Shown here piece by piece: positions 52,752 to 63,407 of a stretch of 64,000 bases of DNA. Position 1 is the first letter of the stretch, and each line of letters starts with the position of its first letter. The stretch covers positions 186,001 through 250,000 of the forward strand of contig OZ037849.1 in NCBI GenBank assembly GCA_964035575.1, read 5' to 3'. Made by a program: the position numbers and the translations under genes. The notes below the pieces were generated by a model. It did not search any database. It was not told where the DNA came from and saw only the letters and a list, made by a program, of their open reading frames with translations. This DNA comes from Rhynchopus sp. YZ270_cl-10. Lineage: Eukaryota > Euglenozoa > Diplonemea > Diplonemida > Diplonemidae.

Positions 52752-54569
52752 TCATTGCCAGCAGTTGGACTGGCCTCGTGGGTCTGTCTGGGCTCCTGGG
52801 GCGCGGAGCGGAAGGCGGAGCAGGCTGTCTTTGGCTGTCGTGACGCGCACCTTCACTGGGTGCTGTGGGTGCGGACAGCACTGCTCGGCTTCTGTAACCT
52901 CGGCGGATGTAGCCGCGCCACGTAGGTACTTCCGTACTGTCTGGTTGTAGTCGTCCCATAGCTTCTTCCCGCCGATCATGTACATCCACTCGTCTGCGGC
53001 AGTGGAATACTCAATGTCATGTGGTACTAGCAGCTCAGCCACTACCTCATGTTCACATCCCGTATCTACCTCAACCTTGCAAGGGATCAGACGCAGGTCG
53101 TGTTCACACTCAGCATCGCTGAAGCAGAGGCGGTTGCAGAGCACGTCGCAGCCAAAGAACCGTCCAGCCCGCTCCATTCCGTGCACATCACGTACCAAGG
53201 GTCCGACCATGCTGAAGCGGCGCATCACGTCACACCCCATATCACCACGCAGCACAGTACCGCTTGCGATGCCGATGTTGATGTGTGATGCGCAGTCGCT
53301 TGCCTTGCCCATCAGTGTGGATGCTGTGTGCAGTGCTGAGGTGGCGTGGCTGGCACACAGCTTTGATGCGTTAAAGGAACAGTGCACCCTATCCCCTATA
53401 AACACATCCACCATCCCACGCTTCGTATCCGACATCCTTAACGTCTTCAGCAGAAGCGCTGTGAAGAGCTGACAGAACTTTGCACTGTCCTCCTCCAATT
53501 GACGCAACGTGTCTTTGATGTTCACCATCAGCAGAGTCGCCTTCACAGAAGTAATCCCTAACACCCTGGTTGCAGCTGGTACATGAAGGCTTGAGGCTGA
53601 GCTCTCCGAACTGGAAGGCAGATCTGTGAACTGCGACTCCACATCTGCCCCTGCAGCATATGAGTCGCCCTCCTCAAACGGCAGACACGTCTTCGGGAGG
53701 TACGCTTTGTACATCCGCAGGTTCTCCTCCAACGCTCGCAGCGCCGCTATCATCCCCTCAGGCAGATCTTCCCTATGTGCTTCTAGGAGCTCCGCCACCT
53801 TCTCCACGTCGTACCCTGCAAGCAAGGAGGCGATCTCCTGCACAGCGTTGATCGTCCGCTCCATTGATGCCTGCTCCTTCAGGACTTCATGCGCAAACCC
53901 CCGCGTCACGACAAAATCCACCACGAACACACACACCGCAGGAGCGAAAGACTTTGGCGGAAAGCTTGCAGGACATGGCATAGCCTCGCACGCACCCTGC
54001 TCTTCCCATAAGGAGCGGCGGCCGTTCATACCCTCCTGTGGGACCAGCCCTGGGAGGTCAAAAAGACCAAAACGGAAGCTTTCTTCAGCAGCGCACACTA
54101 TCAACCAGAACACCGTCCCGGACACAAACCATACAGTGTACCGTGCGGGCACCTGCATCACCAGAAACATATCAATCACCAACACCAGCAACGGCCACCC
54201 CGGGACTGCCACCGTTCGTCCCACCAGATCCCATGCCAAAAAGACTGCACCTACCATGCACAGTACCGCAACCGTGAAAGGGGTGGTCAGTGGAGAACGA
54301 AGCAGGATCCTGGCAGAGGACACAGAGAAGAGCGCGACCAACGCGAGAGACCCCACCAGGTACACCGGGGCGCGGAGCTGTTGATCCATCGTCATCGCGA
54401 GGTTCAGACTCACGGTGTAGCCGGTTATTGCAGAGAAAACGAAGAAGAGGGTCCGCTTCTTCCGTTCTTTTGCATCAAGTGTGCCGTCGATGGACAGAAC
54501 GCCGTGAAGATACAGCATAACTTTCTGCACGCAACTCAGTTGCATACATGATTCTATGAACCCCATCAT
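52752..54569 (-). CDS. Cyclase family type A5, diverged member
   Basis: About 605 aa. The start lies among several ATGs (two adjacent ones at the 5' end, then MQLSC, then MLYLHGVLSIDGTLD, which aligns with MGMQCLNGVLSLDGTLS). Six hydrophobic segments, the ectodomain loop (CEAMPCPASFP), the MERTINAVQEIASLL linker and one degenerate cyclase domain (VNIKDTL, VFIGDRVHCSF, NIGIASGTVLRGDMG, RRFSMVGPLVRD). It is the most divergent complete A gene here and groups with A6 by HCSFNASKLCASH and GKKLWDDYNQTVRKY. The frame is intact. Loss of catalytic residues is the same as in A1-A4, so the degenerate state predates the array expansion. Confidence 0.85.
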   Translation of the reverse strand: MMGFIESCMQLSCVQKVMLYLHGVLSIDGTLDAKERKKRTLFFVFSAITGYTVSLNLAMTMDQQLRAPVYLVGSLALVALFSVSSARILLRSPLTTPFTVAVLCMVGAVFLAWDLVGRTVAVPGWPLLVLVIDMFLVMQVPARYTVWFVSGTVFWLIVCAAEESFRFGLFDLPGLVPQEGMNGRRSLWEEQGACEAMPCPASFPPKSFAPAVCVFVVDFVVTRGFAHEVLKEQASMERTINAVQEIASLLAGYDVEKVAELLEAHREDLPEGMIAALRALEENLRMYKAYLPKTCLPFEEGDSYAAGADVESQFTDLPSSSESSASSLHVPAATRVLGITSVKATLLMVNIKDTLRQLEEDSAKFCQLFTALLLKTLRMSDTKRGMVDVFIGDRVHCSFNASKLCASHATSALHTASTLMGKASDCASHINIGIASGTVLRGDMGCDVMRRFSMVGPLVRDVHGMERAGRFFGCDVLCNRLCFSDAECEHDLRLIPCKVEVDTGCEHEVVAELLVPHDIEYSTAADEWMYMIGGKKLWDDYNQTVRKYLRGAATSAEVTEAEQCCPHPQHPVKVRVTTAKDSLLRLPLRAPGAQTDPRGQSNCWQ

Positions 54570-54654
54570 GATACCCTCAGATTCTGTTTGATGGTGAGAA
54601 GTGTGGATGTTTTTTTTCCTGGAAAAAAGCGGTCCAAAAAGCTCTGGGAAAAAA

Positions 54655-55275
54655 AGTGTGGTCCGCCTGAGTCCACCGGAGTCCGCCCTGAGTTTGGCGG
54701 AGCCTCTTCAACCGCTGCTGCAGACACATCGCCTTTCAGGTACTTCCGCACTGTTGTGTTGTAGTTCTCCCACTTCTTGCTCTTCCCGATCTGGTACATC
54801 CACTCTATGCTTGTGTCCATTGAAGGTGCAGTATCAGGCAGAAGCTCGGCAACCACTTCAGGTGTGTCAGAGGTTGCAGACACTTCCACCTTGCACGGAA
54901 TCAGGCGCATCTCGTGTTCGCACTCAGCTTCACTGAAACACATACGGTTGCAGAGCACGTCGCAGCCAAGGATACGTTCTGCACGTTCCATCCCATGCAC
55001 GTCACGCACAAGTGTGCCCACCATGCTGAAGCGGCGCATCACTTCACACCCCATGTCACCACGCAGCACCTTCCCAGTTGCAACACCGATGTTCACCTGC
55101 GACGGTTTGGAGTCCTGCAAGAGCATCGTTGCTGTGTGCAGTGCTGAGGTGGCGTGGTTTGCACACTGCCTTGACGTGTTGAACGAGCAGTGCACCCTGT
55201 CACCAACAAACACGTCCACCATCCCACTGTGTGACTGTGTTGGCGGACTCCGGCCGAGTCTGGGCGGACTTAGTT
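54655..55275. mobile_element. TIR-bounded element carrying a captured cyclase A fragment
   Basis: Both borders carry an inverted GGCGGACTCCGG...GA(C/G)TC(A/T)(G)GGCGGAC block (left 54658-54703 in inverse, right 55232-55263). Between them lies about 520 bp of cyclase A coding sequence. The arrangement resembles Pack-type transposons that carry host gene pieces. No target duplication could be recognised. Confidence 0.6.
54704..55227 (-). pseudogene. Cyclase A fragment (cyclase domain to near C-terminus)
   Basis: Begins at SYRGMVDVFVGDRV-equivalent codons and ends at KGDVSAAAVEEA, so the membrane part and the true stop codon are missing. Beyond VEEA the frame runs into the border repeat (PPNSGRTPVDSGG). 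Sequence is close to A1-A4, not to its neighbour A5, so the fragment came from the other array subfamily. Confidence 0.85.
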
Positions 55276-55339
55276 AAAAGTCCGTCTAGTCCGTCTCAAG
55301 TCGGGCGGGGTCCAGGCTTCGCGCTAACTTTTGGAAAAA

Positions 55340-56390
55340 AATCTGAAAAATCGTGTTTCGGGACCAAAAAAACGCACCTCAAATAGGGTTACGTCTGGGG
55401 GTAAAAAAACAGTGTTTTGTGGCATTTCCGAGCCAATCCCAGGCTGTGGTGGGGTATATTCGGAAAAAATGGACAAAATTTTAGTGACTTAAATTTTCAC
55501 AAAATATGAACCCATACTCTTAAACAGGGGCATTTTCAGGTCTGAAAACCCAACTTCAGATGAAATTGTGGTGTTTTGACTGGGAACAGGTAGCGCCGCA
55601 GGCGCACGGTACCTAACTTTTGTCTTTTTATTTTTCCCTTTTCTCTGCTTTCTTTTGATTGCACGGGCCGATTGCTCTCCACGGTGGGGTCGCATGTGTG
55701 CGCAAAAACACTCTAAAGTACTCTTACTCTGAACGATGAGATTCCTCTGGTTTTAGTAAGGAAACCCCTGTCTCAAAAAGTGCTGAAAAAGTGCAATTTC
55801 CTGTGTCTTTCCCCCGCCCAAGAGCTCGTTTTGTTGCATTTCCTAACCAATCCCGGATTGTGGTGGGGGATATACGGAAAAATGGACAAAAATGCAGCGA
55901 CTTAAAATTTGACAAACATGAGCCCATATTCGTAAACAAGGGTTATTTTCAGGTCTGAAAACCCAACGTGCTGAAGAAGCTATCGGTAATGTAGTGATGG
56001 CGGTGGGGTTTCAGTGACCACAGAGAAGAGTGAGAAAACCCAGGACGGTTATGGCCTCGGAGGGGGTGCCCCATGGCGTCCTACTCAATCTTTATCCGTG
56101 AGGGAGGGGATCATCCTCAGGGGGGATGTGGAGTCGTACTCAAAATAAAATGAACACTGTACATAAGTACATCGTGTTTAAACATAGAGGAGGAATGAAC
56201 AGGTAGCGCCGCAGGCACACGGTACCCAACTTTTTTCTTTTTTTCTTTTCCCTTTTCTCTGCTTTCTTTTGATCGCGCGAGCCGATTGCTCTCCACGGTG
56301 GGGTCACATGTGTGCGTGAAAACACTCTAAAGTACCCTTACTATGAAATATGAGATTCTCTGGTTTTCTTAAGGAAACCCCGGTTTGCAA
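55340..56390. repeat. Dispersed repeat R1, two to three further copies
   Basis: 55500-55765 and 56190-56385 match 4350-4615, and 55870-55965 matches its first part. They carry the GCGCCGCAGGCGCACGGTAC core (the second with one change). 56390-56900 has no recognisable gene or repeat. Confidence 0.75.
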
Positions 56391-56922
56391 AAAAAAAACG
56401 CACCACAAAAATATCCAAAAATCCCGGGACAAAGGACAGAAGTTAGCGCAAAGCCTGGCGGGGTCTTGGTGGGATTTTTTTTTTTTTTGGTGGACTCAGG
56501 CATGTACTTCATTGAAATATGTAATGAGTGTTTGCTCATGGTGGAAAAGTATGATTGTGTCTCTTTCTTTATGATCATTCTTGTTTGCATTGTGCGATGT
56601 AGGGTCCGGATGGGATGGAAAAAGGGCACCACATCTTTGGAAAAAGGTGTGGACACTCTTCGACAGATAACGCATCCTATAGCATAGCATCCTGAGGAGA
56701 GGTACGGGGGTGTATACAGTACACCTTCGCCACCTGAGAACAGGGCCACGGGAGTGACCTCTTTTAACATGATTATCCACTTTTTCCCAACCCACATATT
56801 CTGTGGGGAAACCACAAAAGTAATGTCTTTATTTAAGACCCAGTGGCAACTTCAGTCCAACAATTATCCAAAATAGTTAACATAAGCCTCTCATGTTCAC
56901 CAAGAAACCTTGGGCTATTGTG

Positions 56923-58453
56923 TTACTTCTGTACATGTAGTCGCAGTACGTCACCTGCAACAGAAGCAGCGGTCACAGAAGGCGGGTTTCTCGCAGTGTC
57001 TCCGTGAGCAGTTGCTGCACCCACTGCGGAGGCTGGGACCTCACCACGTAGGTACTTCCGTACTGTCTGGTTGTAGTCGTCCCATAGCTTCTTCCCGCCG
57101 ATCATGTACATCCACTCGTCTGCGGCAGTGTGGTAACCACTGTCGTTCATTAGCAGTTCGGCCACCACCTCATGTTCACACCCCGCATCTACCTCCACCT
57201 TGCAAGGGATCAGACGCAGGTCGTGTTCACACTCAGCATCGCTGAAGCAGAGGCGGTTGCAGAGCACATTGCAGCCAAAGAACCGTCCAGCCCGCTCCAT
57301 TCCGTGCACATCACGTACCAAGGGTCCGACCATGCTGAAGCGGCGCATCACGTCACACCCCATATCACCACGCAGCACAGTACCGCTTGCGATGCCAATG
57401 TTTATAAGCGATTCTAGGTCGCTTGCCTTGCCCAGCAGTGTGAATGCGGTGTGCAGTGCTGAGGTGGCGTGGCTGGCACACAGCTTTGATGCGTTAAAGG
57501 AACAGTGCACCCTATCCCCTATAAACACATCCACCATCCCACGGTATGACTCTGTTGCCTGCAACGTCTTCAGAAGAAGAGTTGTGAAGAGCTGCGAGAA
57601 GCCGGCCACATCCTCCTCCAGGAAGCGCAACGTGTCTTTGATACTCACCAGCAGCAGCGTCACCTTCGCGGATGACAACCCCAGGGGACGAAGTGTTTGC
57701 GCAGGCGCATAGCAGCTCTTTGACAAAGTGGAACTAAGCGAAGTACACAGAGAAGGTGTACTTTGGGATGCCGACGGCTCCGTGTCATCATCAAACGGCA
57801 GGCACGTCTTCGGGAGGTACGCTTTGTACATCCGTAGGTTCGCCTCCAACGCACGCAGTGCCACCGTCATCCCCTCAGGCAGCTCATGTTCATGCTCCTC
57901 CAGCAGCTCCGCCACCTTCTCCACGTCGTATCCTGCCAGGAGTGAGGCAATCTCTTGCACAGCGTTGATCGTCCGCTCCATTGATGCCTGCTCCTTCAGC
58001 ACCTCACGTGCAAACCCGCGTGTAGCGATGAAGTCTATCACAAAGACGGAGACTGAAATGCACATATTCGCAAGCTCCGCAATGAGAGGCTTGGCGCAGG
58101 GGATTTTGTCGCAGTTTTGTTCGTACACTTTGCGGCGTTCGTCCTGCGGTGCCAAGCCAGGGAGATCAAATAGACCGAAGCGCGTCACTGTCTCCACACT
58201 CATGAGAAACAACCAAAAAACAACAAACAATACAAACGCAAGCGTAGCGCGAGAGTCCAGCCGCATCACAAGCATAGTGTCCAGGGTTCGTCGTCGCAAC
58301 GCTTGCAAACTGCGGTACTCCAAGCCCAGTGACAGCAACGACGGCAACGTTAATCGCGAAGAACAGTTTCCGCTGTTTCGCCTCCTCCTCCCCGAGGGTG
58401 CCGTCCAGCGTCAACGCCCGCGCAAAGTAAGACATCGTTCGCCGTGTGATCAT
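56923..58453 (-). pseudogene. Cyclase family type A6, internally deleted
   Basis: The 5' piece (from an ATG at 58435, MSYFARALTLDGTLG, through TM1 to about VPQFASVATTNPG) and the 3' piece are in different frames. The 3' piece starts near TLDTMLVMRLDSRATLAFVL at about 58290. Compared with intact A genes about 75 residues (TM2 to TM4) are missing at the junction, with a frame change. From TM5 onward the frame is intact to 56923: linker, degenerate cyclase domain, and C-terminus ending in LRLHVQK. The 3' half resembles A5, but the linker carries the LEEHEHELPEGMTVALRALE type of A1-A4, suggesting conversion. Alternative: a real short intron at the junction, though no good GT/AG pair is evident. 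Confidence 0.7.
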
Positions 58454-58604
58454 GTAACCCTGAAAACAAAATGGCTTTTTAAACCATCTTTTTTTTGGGT
58501 GATGTACACTCTGAGTGTGTGTGGTAGATATTCGGGACTATGTCAGATCCGGGGGGTTTTTGATAAATAAATATTTTTTTTCAGATCCGGGGGGAGGGTA
58601 CCTT

Positions 58605-58637
58605 GGGGGTTGCAAGCAAAAAACCCGCTTGCAACCG
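58605..58637. repeat. Small inverted repeat GGTTGCAAGC / GCTTGCAACC
   Basis: 10-bp arms with a 9-nt loop. Nearby (58548-58600) GATCCGGGGGG occurs twice. No gene in 58455-59370. Confidence 0.6.
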
Positions 58638-58859
58638 AAGGAGCAGGAACGAGATGAGGGACAACATTGGGAAGTCGTGCCCGATCCCTCCCTCCACACT
58701 TTCGACAACAACTCAGTTCTGATTCAATATGGTGAGAAAAGTTGTTTCAGTACAGAACCTCAATACCCCTCAGGTGTGTGGATCTTTGCTCGCGTCCACC
58801 ACAAAACCCAAGACTGAAGAAAGGGGCAAAAGCTACGACCTCATGAGCAGTGCACACAC

Positions 58860-58990
58860 CTGATGCCACACTGTGCGTGCAACAGCTTGCATCTATGGAA
58901 ATAGAGCACAGCCACACGCTATGAACACATTCATCAAACGGAGGCTCATGACGTGGCACCACAGCGCTTCCTCACAGTACGCAATAAAAC
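58860..58990 (-). repeat. Partial cyclase spacer block
   Basis: Contains the TCTATGGAAATAGAGCACAG and GACGTGGCACCACAGCGCTT segments of the array spacer. It lies between A6 and B3, which indicates that B3/A6 come from the same kind of A-B unit. Confidence 0.75.
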
Positions 58991-59051
58991 GGTACAATCG
59001 CAGCCTTGGCCCACGTCAATCAGCCCAAAAAGGTTCAGAAGGAGGTTTATT

Positions 59052-59097
59052 GCATACAGACCCCCTTGACACGTGAACGCGTCAAGGGGTCTGTATG
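59052..59097. repeat. Hairpin, 17-bp arms
   Basis: CATACAGACCCCCTTGAC, a 10-nt loop, then GTCAAGGGGTCTGTATG (one base shorter in the C/G run). Function unknown. Confidence 0.7.
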
Positions 59098-59374
59098 GGA
59101 GACAGTGCTTCTGATCTGAAACTGAGAGCAAAAATGGCCGGGTGCGGAGGGTATCAGACACGAATTTGTTTTTGCAGCAACTATGCAAATGAAAACCCCA
59201 TTAACCCTTTCCCCCTTCGACCTGTGTTGTGAAAAGAAAGGTGTATTTTTAATGAACCCTTCCAAGTTGCAACAGGATGTGTCAAATATCATGTCCCAAA
59301 TAAAATGTAGTGTAACTCATAAGCAAGAACAGAGCAGGTGCAAGTGCACAATGGAAATTGGCACAACACACCAC

Positions 59375-61519
59375 TCACGTCTTCTCCTTCTCTTCGCACA
59401 AGCGACTCCTCATCGCAAGGACCTGGTACAACCCATGTGATTTGCCCTCAGCCTGCAGTGCCAGCTTCAACGCAGCAGGAAGCACAGTCCCCAACGGAGG
59501 TTCGTACAAACACTGCCTCCCCTCCCGTGCCGTGTCGCACAGCGCCCAGCTCCGGTACACAGTCTGCCCCATCACCGTCACAAAGCGTTGCTTCCGAGCA
59601 CCAACATCTCCGTGCTGCACCGAACCTGTCACAAGCCCTGCACCAGACAGCACTGCAGTCCCCAAAAGGCGTTGTGCAAAGCGCACTGCATTCTCCATGT
59701 GTGCAGGTGCTGGCCGGGTCAGGTTCCACCCAACACAGACACGGCTCCCAAGCAGCGTCACCAAGGTCCCACCGTTCTGGTCCAGTACGACTGTGAGGGT
59801 CGTCAGGGCCACACTCAGTTTGCGGAGCGTATGGTCACATTCCTCGTCTCCAGCAAGATGCACAGTGCCAACAGTTGCCTCAAAGGGAAGTGTCGTAGCG
59901 TTGCCGTAACCAGACATGCTGCAATCCAAAACTGAACTTGAGCTCGATCTCAAGCTGAGGGAAGCCACAGAGTCACGAACGGATGGCCCTTTCAGCACGA
60001 CAGGTTCTTTGAGGGGAGTCTGCCTTCGTCCCCCAAGTGACAAAGGCCACACACACTGCACAAACGTTGTCCCAGACACACCCTTCAAGTCCAGTGCCTC
60101 CGCATCCCCAACAACAGCAGAGCAAGACCTGCACTCAGATGTGTACAGGTCAGAAGGTACAGCCACAGCACCAGGCTTGCATGTGCTCTCAAGGCGGGCA
60201 GCAACGTTCACTGTGTGTCCAAAGTAGTCTGTCCGTCCCGTCAGTGCGTTCTCTTCCACAGTCACAGGGCCTGTGTTCACACCAATGCGCACAGTCAGTC
60301 CTCCCCAAAGTGAGCCCTGTTCAGCACAGATTGGTGCATCCTCAAGTAGTGAATCAGGCCAGACAGCTTTACGCAGGAGTTCGTGCACACGCAGACCGAA
60401 GTTCACCCCGTCCTGTGTTGATGCAAAGGCAATCATAAAAGCGTCGCCGATTGTCTTCACTTCGTACCCACCAAAGGCCTGCATCACCTCACGCATCACA
60501 GAGTTGTGGATCTTCAGCCCAGCACGCATCCCTTCAGGTGCATGTTCCCAGATCGATGTTGATGCACGTATGTCTGTGAACACAAGTGTTGCTGTTTCAG
60601 TTTCCACCCCAGGCGGTGCCACAGACATGTGCTCAGGAACACAGCTCTGTCGCCTCTCCTCCTCCTCCATCTCCTCAAACAGCGCAGCAGGGAGGTAGGG
60701 CTTGTAGCGGCGCAGGTTCTGCTCCATTGTCTGCAGCGTCTCGTACATCTCCTCAGGCAGCTCTGAGCCACGTGCCGCAAGCATCCGCGCCACACCTTCC
60801 ACGTCGTACTTTGCGAGCAACGACGCAATCTCCTGCACAGCGTTGATCGTCCGCTCCATTGATGCCTGCTCCTACAGCACCTCATGTGCGAAACCACGTG
60901 TCACGATGAAGTCAATCACAAACACAGTGACCGCAGTTAATAGGCGAGATGAAGGGAACTCCACTGGACAGGGTGGTGTCTCACAGTCAAACTTCTCCTT
61001 CAAGTAATACTTCCGTCCGAACTCACCCTCCTGTTCAGGCAGCCCTGGCAGTTCGAACAGACCAAACCTGAAGCTCTCCTCAACACCAAGCAGCACCAAC
61101 CACATGATAATAAAACCCACAAGACCTTGACTGTACACCTTAGGCACCTGCATCACAAGCAGCATGTCGATGATGAGCACGAGGATAGGCCATCCCTCTA
61201 TGGAGACTGGTCGTCCAGCCAAATCATACATCAGCAATCCACATGTGATCACGTACAGCGTGCCCACCACCAGCCTTGTTGTCAACGGAACCCTGCACAG
61301 CACTGCACAGATCACAATGCTGAACGCAAGCGAGACTATCAGTGTCGCTATTAAAGCTATGGGCACTCTTAGTTGTCCATCAAAAGTCGTCACCAGACCA
61401 AGTACATTTGTCAACAAACCTACGCAGGCAAAGATGAAGAACTGTGTGCGCATCTCCTTCTTTTTCCCGCTCAGTGTCCCGTCCAAGGAGAGCACGCCAT
61501 TGAGACACTGCATCCCCAT
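59375..61519 (-). pseudogene. Type B3 adenylyl cyclase with one in-frame stop
   Basis: Starts at the conserved MGMQC (61519); the frame is open upstream to 61702. The six-TM region is intact to RGFAHEVL, where the AAG of the invariant VLKEQASMERT is TAG (60869-60871). After that the frame is again open to 59375. The downstream part has both cyclase domains with FTDIRAS, VKTIGDAF, TDYFGHTVN and NVAAR. The insert before the second domain and the C-terminus (MRSRLCEEKEKT) are B3-specific. A translation start at MERTINAV (60859) would give a soluble 494-aa cyclase without membrane anchor. Either a young pseudogene, a read-through case, or an assembly error. Confidence 0.8.
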
Positions 61520-61599
61520 CTCCCCTCCCGTCAGGTACCTGTGTTCTTGTGGAGGAGTGGTGGGTGAGAAATGGTAAAGACAACACAAGTGGTTGGAAA

Positions 61600-62760
61600 A
61601 TAGAAGAAGAGAAGGGACAGGGCAAGGGCCAGTACTGGGACACCATGTAAAACTGTATCGAAGAAGAGTCGTGACAATTGAAACACCGAAAAACTTGTCC
61701 ATTTATTTTCAGAATAGCCCCACCACTTTCTGGGTAGATTCCGGAAACACCGAAAAACGGGGTTTTGGGTGCAGTACTACCCCATCCCCTTATTGCGCAC
61801 CACTGTTGTGGCCGGGGGTCTGGGGTCTGCGCTTTTTCGGCCGAAAAAGCCCCATTTTTATTACGCACGCTGACCACCCGCCTGCAACCAAATACGCTAC
61901 CAACGCAGCACTCTCAGCTCTCTTGCAGGCAGAGACAGGTCTACGGATCCCCCAGCCTTTATGTGGTTAGTATGCAGTTGTGCTTATCAGCCCCTCATTG
62001 TACCCCCCATATTCCTGTAGTACATCCCCATATTCCATGTCAACCCCCATATGGGGGCCGGTATTTTGGTACCCATTTCCTCCATATTTGGAGTTTCCCC
62101 AAATTGGGGGGACAAGTATGTCAAGGGGAGGGTCACTGGAAATGTGTGTAACAATCTCATCTTTCTTCCTTTTCGACATTTTTGAAAGCCATATTTGGTA
62201 TATCTGACGAACCTAAAATAGGACTGCGTCGCACTTTGGGTGGGGTTTCTTTTTGGGTTTGGTGGCTGGGTGACCTGTGGTGTGGAGGTGTGGAAAACCC
62301 CGAAGCAACAATTTCCAAACCCAAAAGCATCTTTCCAGGTCAGCAAATGTACAGTCAAGCTTGTATTTAAGTCGTTCTTAATTAAGTCGCTTTCACCTGT
62401 TTTTCTTCCATTCCGCACAATTAAAAACGACTTAATTAAAACCGCCGTAAATTTAGTTTTTTTTTTACCCTCCCCCTGACCAGGGATTTATATACGATTT
62501 TTTTCCTTACCAAAAGTGCAAAAAAAGTGAGGTTGCTATTCCTGAGGGGGCTGGAGGCACGGAGGGGATTTTTTTTAAGAAATGGACTTTAGATTGAAGT
62601 ATCATCATTGTACTAGCCCAGGGGGCTTCACTGGCTAGGGCTCCAGCAGGTCCCACATGCACTATGCCTGACTCCAGCACTCAAGGTAGCATTCACAGCA
62701 CCTTTCACCCCTTCAGGAGGAGTGCGCAAAAGGGCACCCGGATGCAATTTTTCACCCATA
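61600..62760. other. Intergenic A/T-rich stretch
   Basis: No gene recognised. 61690-61760 shows weak similarity to the right flank of the E1/E2 minisatellite (GACCCCACCACT...GGATTCC type). 62376-62441 has an inverted pair TTAATTAAGTCG / CGACTTAATTAA. Confidence 0.5.
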
Positions 62761-62776
62761 TCAGGACTCATGACTC

Positions 62777-62945
62777 AATTTTTTTTGCGAAGCAAAAAAA
62801 TAATATAATATGGCGCCGCAGGCGAAAAAAAATTGGGGTACGGTGTAAAAATCTAGCCTTTTACACCACAGAGTCACTCAACGAACCCTTTTTTGCAGAG
62901 CAAAAAAGGAAAAATGGCGCCGCAGGCAAAAAAAAATTGGGTACA
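62777..62945 (+). repeat. Dispersed repeat R2, two tandem copies
   Basis: Two units about 105 bp apart, each with TTTTTTGC(G/A)(A)AGCAAAAAA followed by GGCGCCGCAGGC and AAAAAAATTGGG. The first also carries GGTACGGTGTAAAAATCTAGC, as at 7785. Confidence 0.75.
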
Positions 62946-63078
62946 GCCTGTATGGTACGGGATTTCATGGTGCGGTCAGCAACCCAGTTCCCCAAAAAAT
63001 GCAAAAAACTTTTTTTCCAAATCTGCAAAAGTTTTTTTTTTTTTTCAAAACTGAGGTTCAGCCTCAGTTCTACTATGG

Positions 63079-63086
63079 TATATAAA
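63079..63086 (+). promoter_or_regulatory. TATA box (TATATAAA)
   Basis: Perfect TATATAAA 84 nt upstream of the ATG of the small ORF, in a region otherwise without such motifs. Unusual for trans-spliced euglenozoan genes, so it may belong to a mobile element. Confidence 0.5.
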
Positions 63087-63169
63087 TCTCTGCCCCTGAC
63101 CCCCTGTACTACACGTTGCGCCACCTGACACACCCTGTTCAAGGTATTTCTGTACCACATTTCTATACC

Positions 63170-63388
63170 ATGGACGCATTTGTGACCTCCGGAAGCTTTG
63201 CAAACAAAGCTCGTGTCGCAACACAGGTTGCACTGGCAGCAGCGACCGACGACCCCGCCACCTACGACCCTACTCAACCCGGAGGGTTGTCATCCTCTAC
63301 CCCCGCAAATTTTTCCATTACACCGTCATCGTCCTTCCCCAGATCCCCCATACGAAAAAAATTCGGGCCTGCGGCGCCCAAATTATAA
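63170..63388 (+). CDS. Small protein downstream of a TATA box
   Basis: 72 aa, ATG to stop (the frame is open slightly further upstream without support). Ala/Thr-rich first half (MDAFVTSGSFANKARVATQV), Ser/Pro-rich second half and a basic end (PIRKKFGPAAPKL). No family recognised. It could be the first exon or remnant of a transposon gene, since R4 starts 20 bp after the stop. Confidence 0.45.
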   Translation: MDAFVTSGSFANKARVATQVALAAATDDPATYDPTQPGGLSSSTPANFSITPSSSFPRSPIRKKFGPAAPKL

Positions 63389-63407
63389 AAAATAATTATT
63401 TTCATCA

